This document shows, one piece after another, positions 49,606 to 59,203 of a DNA stretch of 64,000 bases. The notes below the pieces were generated by a model that saw nothing but the letters and a program-made list of their open reading frames with translations, had not been told where the DNA came from and searched no databases. A program made the position numbers and the translations under genes. The first letter of the stretch is position 1; every line of letters starts with the position of its first letter. Source of the stretch: DASSUW01 sp963844405 (GTDB taxonomy: Bacteria > Actinomycetota > Thermoleophilia > Solirubrobacterales > Solirubrobacteraceae); NCBI GenBank assembly GCA_963844405.1, contig CAWJNZ010000007.1, positions 1,369,961 through 1,433,960 on the forward strand. The letters are read 5' to 3'.

Positions 49606-52248
49606 TCAGTCCTCGTCCGGGTCGGCCGGCCCGATGTCATCCTCGTGCGGCTCGGCCTCGTCCGGGACGATGTCCGGCTCGTCGGCCGGGTCGGTCGACG
49701 ACGCCTTCGACGTCGCCCTGGGCCACCGCGTCGTCGGCCATGCCCGACGCGTCGAGCGACGCCGGCTGGCCGGCCGGCACGCCCTCGCCGGCGCCTCGGT
49801 CTCGATCACGAGCGCGACCGCGGACACCTCGTCGCCGTCGCGCAGGTTCATCACGCGCACGCCCTGGGAGGCGCGGCCGTAGCGGTTGATGCCGCGCACG
49901 CCGGTCCGCTGGACCATGCCGTTCTGGGAGATGAAGACGAGGTCCTCGTGCTCGCGCACGACCAGCGCCGCGGCGAGCAGGCCCTTGGCCTCGGTGAACG
50001 AGATCGTCTTGACGCCCTTCGTGCCGCGCGAGGTGAGCCGGTACTCGTCGACCGCGCGTGCGCTTGCCGTAGCCGGCCTCGGTGACCACGAGGAGGTCCT
50101 GACCGGGCCGCGCGACGTCCATGGCCAGCACGTAGTTGTCCTTGCCGGAGACGTCCATGCCGCGCACGCCGCTGGTGTCGCGGCCGCATCGCGCGCGGCG
50201 TCGTCGTCGCGGAAGCGGACGGCTAGGCCCTCGTGCGAGACCATCAGGATCTCGTCGCCCTGGTCGACGCGCCGGACGGCGACCAGCTCGTCGTCGTCGC
50301 GGATGTTGATCGCGATGATGCCGTCGGCCTTGATCGGCGTGTTGTAGAGCTGGAACTCCGTCTTCTTGACCATGCCCTCGCGGGTGGCGAAAGCGAGGAA
50401 CTCGTCTCCGAGAAGTCGCGCGTGGCGAGCACCGACTGCACGCGCTCGCCGTCCCGCAGCGGCAGGATGTTGCTCAGGTGGCGGCCCTTGGACGTGCGGC
50501 CCGCCTCCGGCAGGTCGTAGACCTTCGAGCGGTAGACCTTGCCGCGGTTGGTGAAGAAGAGGAGGTAGTCGTGCGTCGAGCACACGAAGAGGTGCTCGAT
50601 GTAGTCGTCTTCCTTGAGGTCCATCCCGATGATGCCGACCCCGCCGCGGCGCTGCTGGCGGTAGGTGGCCAGCGGCAGCGACTTGATGTAGCCCGAGTGC
50701 GAGATCGAGATGACCATCTGCTGGTCGGCGATCAGGTCCTCGATGTCGATGTCGTCCTCGCTGGGGGCGATCACCGTGCGCCGCTCGTCGCCGTAGCGGT
50801 CGGCGATCTCCTGCAGCTCCTCCTTGATCAGTCCGAAGACCTTGTCCTCGTCGCCGAGCAGCGCGCGCAGCTCCTTGATGCGCTCCACCAGGTCGGCGTG
50901 CTCGCGCTTGATGGCGTCGGCCTCGAGCGCGGTCAGCTGCTGGAGGCGCAGGTCGAGGATCGCCTGGGCCTGGATCTGCGTCAGCCCGTAGGTCTCCATC
51001 AGCCCCGTTCGCGCGACGTCGCGGTCGCGCGAGCCGCGGATCAGGGCGATCACGTCGTCGAGGTGCTCGAGCGCGATCAGCAGGCCCTCGAGCCGGTGGA
51101 CGCGCGCCTCGAGCGTGCGCAGCTCGTGCTTCGAGCGGCGGACGATGACCTCGCGCTGGTGCTGGACGTAGTTGTGGATGACCGAGCGCAGCGGCAGCGT
51201 CCGCGGCACGTTGTCGACCAGCGCGACCATGTTCACGCCGAACGTCGTCTGCAGCTGGGTGTGCTTGTAGAGCTTGTTGAGGACGACCTTCGGGTTCGCG
51301 TCGCGCTTGAGCTCGATCACCACGCGCATGCCGCGGCGATCCGAGTGGTCCTCGATGTTCGTGATCTCGGTGAGCTTCTTCTCGGCGTGCAGGTCGGCGA
51401 TCTTGCGGATCAGGCCGCCCTCGCCGCCCTTCTTGACCATGTAGGGCAGCTCGGTGATCACGATGTGGTCCTTGCCCTGCTTGCCCTCCTCGATGTGCGC
51501 CTTGGCGCGCACGCGGATCCGCCCGCGGCCGGTCTCGTAGGCCTCCTTGATGCCGCTGAGGCCGAGGATCAGGCCGCCGGTCGGGAAGTCCGGGCCCTTG
51601 ATGTGCTGCATCAGGCCCACGGTGTCGATGTCCGGGTCGTCGATGTAGGCGATCGTCGCGTTGATCGTCTCGACGCAGGTTGTGCGGCGGGATGTTCGTG
51701 GCCATGCCGACCGCGATGCCGCTCGACCCGTTGACGAGCAGGTTCGGGAAGCGCGCCGGCAGGACGACCGGCTCCTGGTTCTGGCCGTCGTAGTTGGGCT
51801 GGAAGTCGACCGTGTCGGCGTCGAGGTCGCGCAGCATCTCGCGCGCGATCGGCGCCAGCCGGGCCTCGGTGTACCGCATGGCGGCCGCCGGGTCCTCGTC
51901 GATCGAGCCGAAGTTGCCCTGCCCGTCGACGAGCATGTAGCGCATCGAGAAGTCCTGCGCCATGCGGACGAGCGTGTCGTAGATCGCGCTGTCGCCGTGC
52001 GGGTGGTACTTGCCCATCACGTCGCCGACGATGCGGGCGGACTTCGCGTGCGCGCGGTTCGGCTGCAGGCCGTTCTCGCTCATCGAGAACAGCACGCGGC
52101 GGTGGACGGGCTTCAGGCCGTCGCGGACGTCGGGCAGCGCGCGCCCGACGATGACCGACATCGCGTAGTCGAGATACGACGAGCGCATCTCCTCCTCGAG
52201 CCCGCGGGGCTCGATGTTGCCGCCGGAGATGAGATCGGTGCCGGCCAT
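49606..52248 (-). CDS. gyrA: GyrA, DNA gyrase subunit A (several frameshifts)
   Basis: Type II topoisomerase subunit that cleaves and rejoins DNA. Catalytic Tyr126 lies in AAAMRYTEARL. The quinolone region HPHGDSAIYDT keeps Ser87 and Asp91, the usual sensitive residues. A coiled-coil tower (QIQAQAILDLRLQQL) and the C-terminal beta-pinwheel with the GyrA box QRRGGVG follow. Frame breaks at about 51.68, 50.41, 50.19, 50.06 and 49.7-49.8 kb are single-base indels; the joined product is ~870 residues with an acidic tail ending PADPDED. Its start overlaps the gyrB stop by 4 bp... as TCAT on the plus strand. Confidence 0.92.
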   Translation of the reverse strand: MAGTDLISGGNIEPRGLEEEMRSSYLDYAMSVIVGRALPDVRDGLKPVHRRVLFSMSENGLQPNRAHAKSARIVGDVMGKYHPHGDSAIYDTLVRMAQDFSMRYMLVDGQGNFGSIDEDPAAAMRYTEARLAPIAREMLRDLDADTVDFQPNYDGQNQEPVVLPARFPNLLVNGSSGIAVGMATNIPPHNLRRDDQRDDRLHRRPGHRHRGPDAAHQGPGLPDRRPDPRPQRHQGGLRDRPRADPRARQGAHRGGQAGQGPHRDHRAALHGQEGRRGRPDPQDRRPARREEAHRDHEHRGPLGSPRHARGDRAQARREPEGRPQQALQAHPAADDVRREHGRAGRQRAADAAAALGHPQLRPAPARGHRPPLEARAAHARGARPPARGPADRARAPRRRDRPDPRLARPRRRANGADGDLRADADPGPGDPRPAPPAADRARGRRHQARARRPGGAHQGAARAARRRGQGLRTDQGGAAGDRRPLRRRAAHGDRPQRGRHRHRGPDRRPADGHLDLALGLHQVAAAGHLPPAAPRRGRHHRDGPQGRRLHRAPLRVLDARLPPLLHQPRQGLPLEGLRPAGGGPHVQGPPPEQHPAAAGRRARAVGARHARLLGDEFLAFATREGMVKKTEFQLYNTPIKADGIIAINIRDDDELVAVRRVDQGDEILMVSHEGLAVRFRDDDAARDAAATPAACAAWTSPARTTTCWPWTSRGPVRTSSWSPRPATASARAVDEYRLTSRGTKGVKTISFTEAKGLLAAALVVREHEDLVFISQNGMVQRTGVRGINRYGRASQGVRVMNLRDGDEVSAVALVIETEAPARACRPASRRRSTRRAWPTTRWPRATSKASSTDPADEPDIVPDEAEPHEDDIGPADPDED

Positions 52249-54665
52249 CAGACGTCGAGGGTCGCGACGCGGGCGTTCTCCTCGATGAACTCACGCCTGG
52301 GCTCGACCTTGTCCCCCATCAGCATGGTGAACAGGCGGTCGGCCAGCGAGGCGTCGTCCATCGTGACCTGCATGAGGGTGCGCGTCGTCGGGTCCATCGT
52401 CGTCTCGCGCAGCTGGTCGGCGTTCATCTCGCCGAGCCCCTTGAAGCGCTGCATCTTGACGCCCTTGGCCGCCACGTCCATGACCTTGCGGCGCAGGTCC
52501 TCGAAGGACAGTGCCTGCTCCTGCTCCTCGCCGAGCCGGACGTCGAACGGCGGGGTGCCGGCCATCTTCACCAGCTCGCCGTGCACGCGCGCGAGCTGGC
52601 GGTACTCGTTGGCGTCGAACATGCTGCGGCGCAGGCGGTGCGTGCGCGCCAGGTTGGTCTGTCGCTCGGTCGCCCGCACGCGGATCAGGCCGTCGTCGGC
52701 CGCGATCAGCTCGGTGGTGTAGGGCTCGCTCTCCGGGTCCTCCCGCTCGATCAGCGCCAGCAGCTGGTCGACGGTCGCGACCTGCTCGTCGAGGATCTGG
52801 GACTCCTCGAGGAAGGTGACGACCTCGTTCCCGTGGTCGGCCCGCAGGGCGCTCGCCCAGCCCTCGTACTGCTTGAGCAGGCGCGTGTAGCGCTGCCAGC
52901 GGGTGTCGGTGAGCTTGAAGGCATTGCCGTCGGCGTCCGTGATCTCGAAGCGCTCGAGCTTGTCGCCGAGCAGGGTCGCCTCGAGCTCGGAGTCCTTCTC
53001 GATGTAGCGCTCGCGCTTGCCCTGGGTGAGCTTGTAGAGCGGCGGCTTGGCGATGTAGACGTAGCCGGCCTCGACCAGCTCCTGCATCTCGCGGAAGAGC
53101 AGTGTGAGGATCAGCGTGCGGATGTGGGCGCCGTCGACGTCGGCGTCCGTCATCAGGATGATCTTGTGGTAGCGCGCCTTCCCGAGGTCGAACTCGTCGC
53201 GCACCCCGGTGCCGAGCGCCGTGATCAGCGCGGTGATCTCCTGGTTCTGGAGCACCTTGTCGATCCGCGCCTTCTCGACGTTGAGGATCTTGCCGCGCAG
53301 CGGGAGGACGGCCTGCGTGGCGCGGTCGCGCCCCTGCTTGGCCGAGCCGCCCGCGGAGTCGCCCTCCACGATGAAGAGCTCGGTGAGCGCCGGGTCCTTG
53401 ACCGTGCAGTCGGCCAGCTTGCCGGGCAGCGCGGTCCGCTCGAGCGCGGACTTGCGCGTGAGGTCGCGCGCCTTGCGCGCGGCGGCGCGCGCCTGCGCGG
53501 CCGACACGGCCTTGCGGATGACGGCTCGCGCCTCGGCCGCGTTCTCCTCGAAGAACTGGCCGAGCTTCTGGTTGACGACGGAGGCGACGAAGCCCTCCAT
53601 GCCCGGGTTGCCGAGCTTGGTCTTGGTCTGGCCCTCGAACTGCGGGTCGGTCAGCTTGACGCTGATCACCGCGGTCAGGCCCTCACGGACGTCCTCGCCG
53701 GAGAGGTTCTCGTCCTTCTCCTTGAGCTCGCCGATGTCGCGCGCGTACTTGTTCAGCGTGCGGGTCAGCGCGGAGCGGAAGCCGGACAGGTGGGAGCCGC
53801 CCTCGTGCGTGTTGATGTTGTTGGCGAACGAGAAGACGGACTCCTGGTAGGAGGCGTTCCACTGCAGGGCGACCTCGACCGCCCCCTCGTCGGAGTCGCC
53901 GGCGAAGAAGACGACCTTCTTCTGGATCGGGTCCTTGTTCTCGTTCAGGAAGGCGACGAAGTCCTCGATCCCGCCCTCGTAGTGGAAGCTCGCCTTGCGG
54001 TGGCCGTCGCCGCGCTCGTCGTCGATGCCGATCCGCAGCCCGCGCGTGAGGAACGCGGTCTCGCGCAGGCGCTGCTCGAGCGTCGCGAAGTCGAAGTCCA
54101 GCGTCTCGAAGACCTCGGCGTCCGGCAGGAAGGTGATCGTGGTGCCGGTCTCCTTCGTCGGCTCGCCCTTCTGGAGGTCGCCCTGCGGCGCGCCGCGGAC
54201 GTAGTCCTGCGTCCACTTGAAGCCGTCGCGCCGGACATCGACGTGGAGCAACTCGGAGAGCGCGTTGACGACCGAGACGCCGACGCCGTGGAGGCCGCCT
54301 GAGACCTTGTAGCCGCCGCCCTCGCCGAACTTCCCGCCGGCGTGCAGGACGGTGAGGACGACCTCGACCGCGGGCCGGCCCTCCTTCTCCATCGTGGCGA
54401 CGGGGATGCCGCGACCGTTGTCCGACACCGTGACCGAGTTGTCCGGGTGGATCGTCACCTGGACGCTGTCGCAGTGACCGGCGAGCGCCTCGTCGACCGA
54501 GTTGTCGACCACCTCGTAGACGAGATGGTGCAGGCCGCGCACGCCCGTCGACCCGATGTACATGCCCGGTCGCTTGCGGACGGCCTCGAGGCCCTCGAGG
54601 ACGGTGATGTCCTGGGCGTCGTACCCGGAGCGCTGCTGGTCGCTGTTGCCTTCGTTGGAAGCCAC
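52248..54665 (-). CDS. gyrB: GyrB, DNA gyrase subunit B, long form
   Basis: Predicted 805-residue ATPase subunit, unbroken. GHKL motifs: EVVDNSVDEALAG, DNGRGIPV (82-89) and GLHGVGVSVVNALS. Toprim: EGDSAGGSAKQGRDR (434-448) and DADVDGAHIRT (507-517). The C-terminus has MQRFKGLGEMNADQLRETTM. It is ~150 residues longer than usual actinobacterial GyrB because of an extra block at about residues 560-735 inside the Toprim/tail region, as in E. coli GyrB (804). GTG start 54665 with GAAAGG upstream. Confidence 0.97.
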   Translation of the reverse strand: MASNEGNSDQQRSGYDAQDITVLEGLEAVRKRPGMYIGSTGVRGLHHLVYEVVDNSVDEALAGHCDSVQVTIHPDNSVTVSDNGRGIPVATMEKEGRPAVEVVLTVLHAGGKFGEGGGYKVSGGLHGVGVSVVNALSELLHVDVRRDGFKWTQDYVRGAPQGDLQKGEPTKETGTTITFLPDAEVFETLDFDFATLEQRLRETAFLTRGLRIGIDDERGDGHRKASFHYEGGIEDFVAFLNENKDPIQKKVVFFAGDSDEGAVEVALQWNASYQESVFSFANNINTHEGGSHLSGFRSALTRTLNKYARDIGELKEKDENLSGEDVREGLTAVISVKLTDPQFEGQTKTKLGNPGMEGFVASVVNQKLGQFFEENAAEARAVIRKAVSAAQARAAARKARDLTRKSALERTALPGKLADCTVKDPALTELFIVEGDSAGGSAKQGRDRATQAVLPLRGKILNVEKARIDKVLQNQEITALITALGTGVRDEFDLGKARYHKIILMTDADVDGAHIRTLILTLLFREMQELVEAGYVYIAKPPLYKLTQGKRERYIEKDSELEATLLGDKLERFEITDADGNAFKLTDTRWQRYTRLLKQYEGWASALRADHGNEVVTFLEESQILDEQVATVDQLLALIEREDPESEPYTTELIAADDGLIRVRATERQTNLARTHRLRRSMFDANEYRQLARVHGELVKMAGTPPFDVRLGEEQEQALSFEDLRRKVMDVAAKGVKMQRFKGLGEMNADQLRETTMDPTTRTLMQVTMDDASLADRLFTMLMGDKVEPRREFIEENARVATLDV

Positions 54666-54688
54666 GGTGCCTTTCGTCTACACAAGCG

Positions 54689-54753
54689 ACGCCCCGGCGG
54701 GAGGACCGAGTCCCCCAGGGCCGGGGCGTGGCCATTTCGTGGTCAACATTCTA
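54689..54753 (-). promoter_or_regulatory. gyrB promoter element and leader hairpin
   Basis: On the minus strand TAGAAT (54753-54748) is a near-consensus -10 without a clear -35. About 25 nt downstream, ACGCCCCGGC and GCCGGGGCGT (54720-54729 and 54689-54698) form a perfect 10-bp stem with a 21-nt loop in the predicted gyrB leader, ending ~23 nt before the start codon. It may be an attenuator or a supercoiling-related control, or the dciA terminator. Confidence 0.45.
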
Positions 54754-54826
54754 GCAGGCGGCCCTGCCGCCCAGCCCACTCTGGGAGTTACAAAAGTGCT
54801 GCAAATTCGCAAGAATCGCAGCGCGC

Positions 54827-55138
54827 TCAGCGCTCCCGCGTCGGGGCCTTCCGGGCTTGTACCCGCAGGCGGCGGACCGCGGGCCTCCCGAGCGCCCGGT
54901 TGAGCCGCTCGACCACGAGCTCGGACATGAGGTCGAGCTCCTGCGCGCGGACCGCCTCGGGGCAGGCGACGACCACCTCCCCGTCGCGCTCCGCCCACGG
55001 CTCGCTGTGCGGCGCGAAGGCCTCCCCGGCCGCCTCCGGCCACGCCCGCTGGACCTCCGCGAGCAGCGTCGCCGGTGCCAGGCGGCCGGTCAGCGCGTCC
55101 AGCGCACCGGAAATCGGCGCAAGGCTGCGGCGCCTCAT
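54827..55138 (-). CDS. dciA: DciA (DUF721), replicative helicase-loading factor
   Basis: Predicted 103-residue protein of the DUF721/DciA family between recF and gyrB, its standard place in actinobacteria. Family-like stretches are LLAEVQRAWPEAAGEAFAPH, DGEVVVACPEAVRAQELDLM and LVVERLNRALGRPAVRRLRV. DciA helps load the DnaB helicase in bacteria that lack DnaC or DnaI. ATG at 55138 overlaps the recF stop by 4 bp. Confidence 0.88.
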   Translation of the reverse strand: MRRRSLAPISGALDALTGRLAPATLLAEVQRAWPEAAGEAFAPHSEPWAERDGEVVVACPEAVRAQELDLMSELVVERLNRALGRPAVRRLRVQARKAPTRER

Positions 55139-56256
55139 GCGGCCTCGTCGCCCGCTCGCTCGTCGGCGGCCTGCAGCACGCGGCCTTCGGCGATCGCCAC
55201 GCGGACCACGCCCGGGTCGTCGGCGCCGGGCACGTGGGCGAGCTCGGTGGCGGTGATCACGCTCTGGCCACTCGCCCGCAGCACCTCGACGAGCTGCGCC
55301 CGGCGGGTGGCGTCGAGCTCGCTCATCACGTCGTCGAGCAGGAGCAGGGGCGGCGCGCCCCGCTCCGCCGCCAGCTCCTCGCGCTCGGCCAGGAGCAGGG
55401 CCAACAGGCCGAGCCGGACCTGGCCGCGCGAGCCGTAGGAGCGCAGCTCGCGGCCGGCGCGGCGCAGCGCCAGGTCGTCGCGGTGCGGGCCGTGGCCGGT
55501 GAAGCCGCGCTCGAGGTCGCCGTCCGTGCGCTCGGCCAGCTCGGCGGCCAGCTCCTCCGGCGTCTCGGCCCGCGAGCGCGGCCGGTAGGCCAGCTCCACC
55601 TCGCCCTCCAGCCCCAGCGCGCCGGCGTGCTCGGCGAACCGCCCCCTCAGCCGCCCGACGACCTCGCCGCGATCGCGCATCAGCTCGATGCCGTGGCGCG
55701 CCAGGGCGGCGTCCCACGCCGGCAGCGAGCCGCGCCCGGCCCGGCCGGCGCGGATGGCGGCGATCAGCGCGTTGCGCTGCGCGAGCGCCGCCGAGTACTC
55801 CCGCCGGGCGGCCGCCCGCGACGGCCACAGCGCGGCCACCACTTGATCGAGGTGCGACCGCCGCAGCGCCGGCGCGCCGAGCACGAGGTCGAGGCGGTCG
55901 GGCAGGAAGACGGCCACCAGCGGCCGCGCCGGCGAGTCGGTCAGCCGCTCGACCGGCGCCCCGTCGGCCCGCAGGCGCTTCGGCTCGCCGGGCTGGAAGC
56001 CGACGCTGACCTCGTGGCGGCCCTGGTCGTCCTCGGCCTCCAGCTCGAGGCGGGTCAGCGACGCGCCGAAGCGCACTACCTCCCGCTCGTTCGCCGTCCG
56101 GCACGACCGCCCGGTGCACGCGAAGTACAGCGCCTCCAGCAGGTTGGTCTTGCCGGCGCCGTTGCGCCCGGCGATGACGGTGAGGCCGGGACCCGGCCGC
56201 AGCTCAGCCGCTTCGTAGGACCGGAAGTCCCGCAGGCTGAGCCTGCGAACGATCAT
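55135..56256 (-). CDS. recF: RecF, recombination mediator ATPase
   Basis: Predicted 373-residue SMC-like protein that aids RecA loading at gaps. Walker A GRNGAGKT (30-37), the ABC signature in GSRGQVRLGLLALLLAE, and Walker B with LLLDDVMSELDATRRAQLVE. ATG 56256 is followed by IVRRLSLRDFRSYEAAEL, the normal start. Lies 81 bp after dnaN and is coupled to dciA. Confidence 0.96.
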   Translation of the reverse strand: MIVRRLSLRDFRSYEAAELRPGPGLTVIAGRNGAGKTNLLEALYFACTGRSCRTANEREVVRFGASLTRLELEAEDDQGRHEVSVGFQPGEPKRLRADGAPVERLTDSPARPLVAVFLPDRLDLVLGAPALRRSHLDQVVAALWPSRAAARREYSAALAQRNALIAAIRAGRAGRGSLPAWDAALARHGIELMRDRGEVVGRLRGRFAEHAGALGLEGEVELAYRPRSRAETPEELAAELAERTDGDLERGFTGHGPHRDDLALRRAGRELRSYGSRGQVRLGLLALLLAEREELAAERGAPPLLLLDDVMSELDATRRAQLVEVLRASGQSVITATELAHVPGADDPGVVRVAIAEGRVLQAADERAGDEAA

Positions 56257-56337
56257 GAGAGGGGCCGAAGGCCCCGGTCACGGGCGCCATGGACGGCGAC
56301 CGTCCCCATCAAAGGGCCGGCGGGATGGAGGCCCGGG

Positions 56338-57447
56338 CTACACATTTAGTCGGATTGGCATGAGCAGGTACTGGAACCCGCTGCCGTCGGCCGCCTCGAT
56401 CAGCCCCGGCCGCAGCGGCGAGATGAGCTTGAGCACGAGGTCGCCGCCCTCGAGCGCCTCCAGCCCGTCGCGCAGGAACTCGGGGTTGAAGCCGATCTCC
56501 AGCGGCTCGCCGGCGAACGGCACCGGGACCGTCTCGCGCGCTTCGCCGACGTCGGGCGTCCGCGCCGACACCGTCAGCTCGCCCTCCGCGAAGCTGAGCC
56601 GCAGCGGCGCGTTCTTCTGCGCGAGCAGCGAGATCCGGCGCACGACGTCGGCGATCTCGGTCCCGGACAGCTGAAGCTCGTGCTCGTAGGCCTCGGGCAG
56701 CAGCGTCCGCACGTTCGGGAACTGGCCGTCGATCAGCCGCGAGGAGAGCACGACGCCCGCGGCCTCGAACACGACCTGGTTCGAGCGCAGCGACACGGCG
56801 ATGCGGTCGGCCTCGCCGTGCTGGACGATCCGCGTCAGCTCTTGAAGCGCGCGCGCCGGCACATTGGCCTCGAAGGTCCGCGCGAGCGGCGCCTCCAGCC
56901 GCGTGTCCTTGACGGCCAGGCGATAGGAGTCGGTCGCCGCCATGCGCAGCTCCTGCTCGGTCGCCGAGACGAGGATGCCGGTGAGCACCGGCCGCGTCTC
57001 GTCGCGCGAGGCGGCGCGCGCCACCTTGAGCACCGTCTCGACGAGCGCGGGGCCCGGGACGTCGAGCTGTTCGTCGCCGCCGGGCTCGGGCAGGGGCGGG
57101 AAGTCCTCGAGCCGGAGCGTGCGGATGTGGAAGGTGGCCGAGCCCGACGTGAGCTCGACGTCCTGCTCGGCGGCGCGGAGCTCGAGCGTCAGCTCGTTGG
57201 CCGGCAGCGCCCGCACGACGTCGACGAGCAGCCGCGCGGGGAGGACGACGGCGCCTTCGCGCACGACCTCGCCCTCGAGTGGGACGCGGAGGCCGATCTC
57301 CATGTCGGTGGCGCGCAGCTCGACTCCGTCGGCCGTCGCCTGAAGCTGCACGCCGGAGAGCGCCTGGACGGCGCTGCGGGTGGAGGCGGCACGGGTGACG
57401 GTCTGGAGCTGGTGGAAGAGCGCGTCGCGCCGGGTGGAGAGCTTCAA
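56338..57447 (-). CDS. dnaN: DnaN, DNA polymerase III sliding clamp
   Basis: Predicted 369-residue beta clamp of three similar domains: MKLSTRRDALFHQLQTVTRA, LRLEDFPPLPEPGG in domain 1-2, SRDETRPVLTGILVSATEQE in domain 2, DGQFPNVRTLLPE in domain 2-3, and the C-terminal FQYLLMPIRLNV. The start is TTG at 57447, preceded by GAGGCG. Located directly after dnaA, as in most bacteria. Unbroken frame. Confidence 0.97.
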   Translation of the reverse strand: MKLSTRRDALFHQLQTVTRAASTRSAVQALSGVQLQATADGVELRATDMEIGLRVPLEGEVVREGAVVLPARLLVDVVRALPANELTLELRAAEQDVELTSGSATFHIRTLRLEDFPPLPEPGGDEQLDVPGPALVETVLKVARAASRDETRPVLTGILVSATEQELRMAATDSYRLAVKDTRLEAPLARTFEANVPARALQELTRIVQHGEADRIAVSLRSNQVVFEAAGVVLSSRLIDGQFPNVRTLLPEAYEHELQLSGTEIADVVRRISLLAQKNAPLRLSFAEGELTVSARTPDVGEARETVPVPFAGEPLEIGFNPEFLRDGLEALEGGDLVLKLISPLRPGLIEAADGSGFQYLLMPIRLNV

Positions 57448-57607
57448 ATGGATCGCCTCGGATTCACGATGAAGATGAACAAGTGAGAGTCGTGGTCATC
57501 GGGGCTGTAGATGGTGTGCACAGCTCACTCGATCGGCGCTGCGCCGTGGTTTCGGCGCGCACAGGCGGCTGTGCATGAACCCCGCAGTCTTTCAGGCGCC
57601 CCGGACC
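57448..57607. other. dnaA-dnaN spacer with TGTGCA-type motifs
   Basis: 160 bp holding TGTGCACA (57515-57522, self-complementary), GCGCACAG (57557-57564) and CTGTGCATG (57569-57577). The same motifs recur on the other side of dnaA, suggesting DnaA boxes and that this spacer is part of, or regulated like, the origin. It also holds the dnaN leader. Confidence 0.5.
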
Positions 57608-58928
57608 TCATCCGCGTCCCCCAAGCTCTGACGTCAGGCGCCGCACGGTGTCGTAGGCCTCCCGATCGGTCGCCATCCGCTCGGCGGTCCGCCGGCAGGC
57701 GTGCATGACCGTCGTGTGGTTGCGACCGCCGAAGGCACGGCCGATCGCCGGCAGCGTCTGGTCGGTCAGCTCGCGCGCGAGGTACATGGCGACCTGCCGC
57801 GGCCAGGCGACGGGCGCGGCGCGGCTGGTGGAGAGCATCTCGTCCATCGAGAGCCCGAACGCATCGCAGGTGCGCTGCTGGATGTCGCGCACCGTGTGGC
57901 GGTGCGGGCGCGTGCCGGGATAGAGCCCGTCGAGCACCTCGGAGGTGAGCTCGGCGGTGAACGGCGCGGCCGGTGAGCGACGCATAGGCCGCGACGCGGA
58001 TCAGCGCCCCCTCGAGCGCCCGGATGTGGGTCTCGACGCGCTCGGCGATCACCTCGACCGCAGCCGGATCGACACCCTCGAGGCCGTCCTGCTGGACGCG
58101 CTTGCGGAGGATCGTGCGGCGGGTGGTGAGGTCGGGCGGGCGGACGTCGGCGACGAGCCCGGCCTCGAAGCGCTCGCGCAGGCGGTCCTCGAGCGCGTCG
58201 AGGTCGCGCGGGAGGCGGTCGGAGGTCAGCACGAGCTGGGCGCCGGCACCGTGGAGGGCGTTGAAGGTGTGGAAGAACTCCTGCTCGGTTCGCGCCTTGC
58301 TCTGGAGGAACTGGACGTCGTCGACGAGCAGGACGTCGACGCCGCGGTAGGTCGCCTTGAAGGCCTCGAGCGCGCCGGTATGGAGCGCGCCGACGAAGTG
58401 GTCGGTGAACGCCTCGACCGTCGTGTACACGACGGTCAGCCCCTCACCGTGCGCGGCCAGGTAGTTGCCGATCGAGTGCAGGAGGTGGGTCTTGCCCAGC
58501 CCCGGCGGACCGCAGATGAAGAGCGGGTTGAAGTTCAGGCTGGGCGCCTCGGCGACGGCCAGCGCGGCGCCGTGGGCGAGCCGGTTCGCGTCGCCGATCA
58601 CGAACTGGTCGAACGTGAAGCGCGGGTTCAGCTCGGCGCCGGTGAAGACGCGCGGCGCCTTCGGCCGCGCCGGCTCGCTCCCCGCCGCGACGAGCTTCAC
58701 GCACGTCTGCGAGCCGAGCACCGCCTTGGCGCAGCCGGCGAGCAGGCGCGCGAAACTGGCCTCGACCCAGGCGCGGCTCTCGGCCGGCGCTTCGATGACC
58801 AGCGTGTCCCCCTCCAGGCGCCGCGCGTCGAGCGGCTCGAGCCAGAGCTGCCAGGTGGAGTCGCCGACCGCCCGGCGCATCTCGTCGCGAATGCGCCTCC
58901 AGGCATGCTGTACGTCGACGTCGGACAC
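57608..58928 (-). CDS. dnaA: DnaA, replication initiator (one frameshift)
   Basis: Domain I VQHAWRRIRDEMRRAVGDST (and WLEPL) is followed by only a very short linker, then the AAA+ domain with Walker A GPPGLGKTHLLH (~140-151), Walker B VDVLLVDDVQFLQ and sensor LTSDRLPRDLDAL. Domain IV has GRAFGGRNHTTVMHACRRTA, the DNA-binding signature. GTG start at 58928. One extra G near 57970-57975 (GGCCGCGCCGTTC) shifts the frame before domain IV. Joined length ~440, short for actinobacteria because domain II is minimal. Confidence 0.93.
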
Positions 58929-59203
58929 GTGCGCGCGGAAGGGCCTCCTCCAACCGGAGAGGTCGTGGTTCGAGCGATGGAAGAGGGGCCTCGCAGCGCC
59001 CCGGAGTCGCGAACATAGCAGAGGTCCGGAGGCCTGAACGCCGGGTCTCGGAGCGACCTCGCAAATCGCGCACAGTTCGCCCCACGGAGCCTGTGCATGG
59101 CTGTTCACGGCGTGTGCGCGGGCCTGTGCGAACGCGCGTCGGTATCCTTTGGCGCCGTTGCCCGCGGGGGTCTTCCCCAGGCCCGCGGCGAAGGAGCCTG
59201 AAC
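58929..59203. other. Probable oriC: dnaA-rpmH intergenic region
   Basis: 275 bp between divergent dnaA and rpmH. Candidate DnaA boxes: GCGCACAG (59068-59075), CTGTGCATG (59091-59099), CTGTTCACG (59101-59109, exactly 10 bp after the previous), GTGTGCGCG (59112-59120) and CTGTGCGAA (59124-59132). GGTATCCTTT (59141-59150) may be the rpmH -10. No strongly AT-rich unwinding segment is seen, so the unwinding site could lie in the dnaA-dnaN spacer instead. Confidence 0.6.

Noticed and set aside
52581..54302. 573-codon plus-strand open frame opposite gyrB
   Set aside because: Antisense shadow of an intact gyrB; no recognisable motif.
57960..57985. Programmed frameshift in dnaA
   Set aside because: No slippery heptamer or downstream pseudoknot is evident and similar breaks occur in many unrelated genes.
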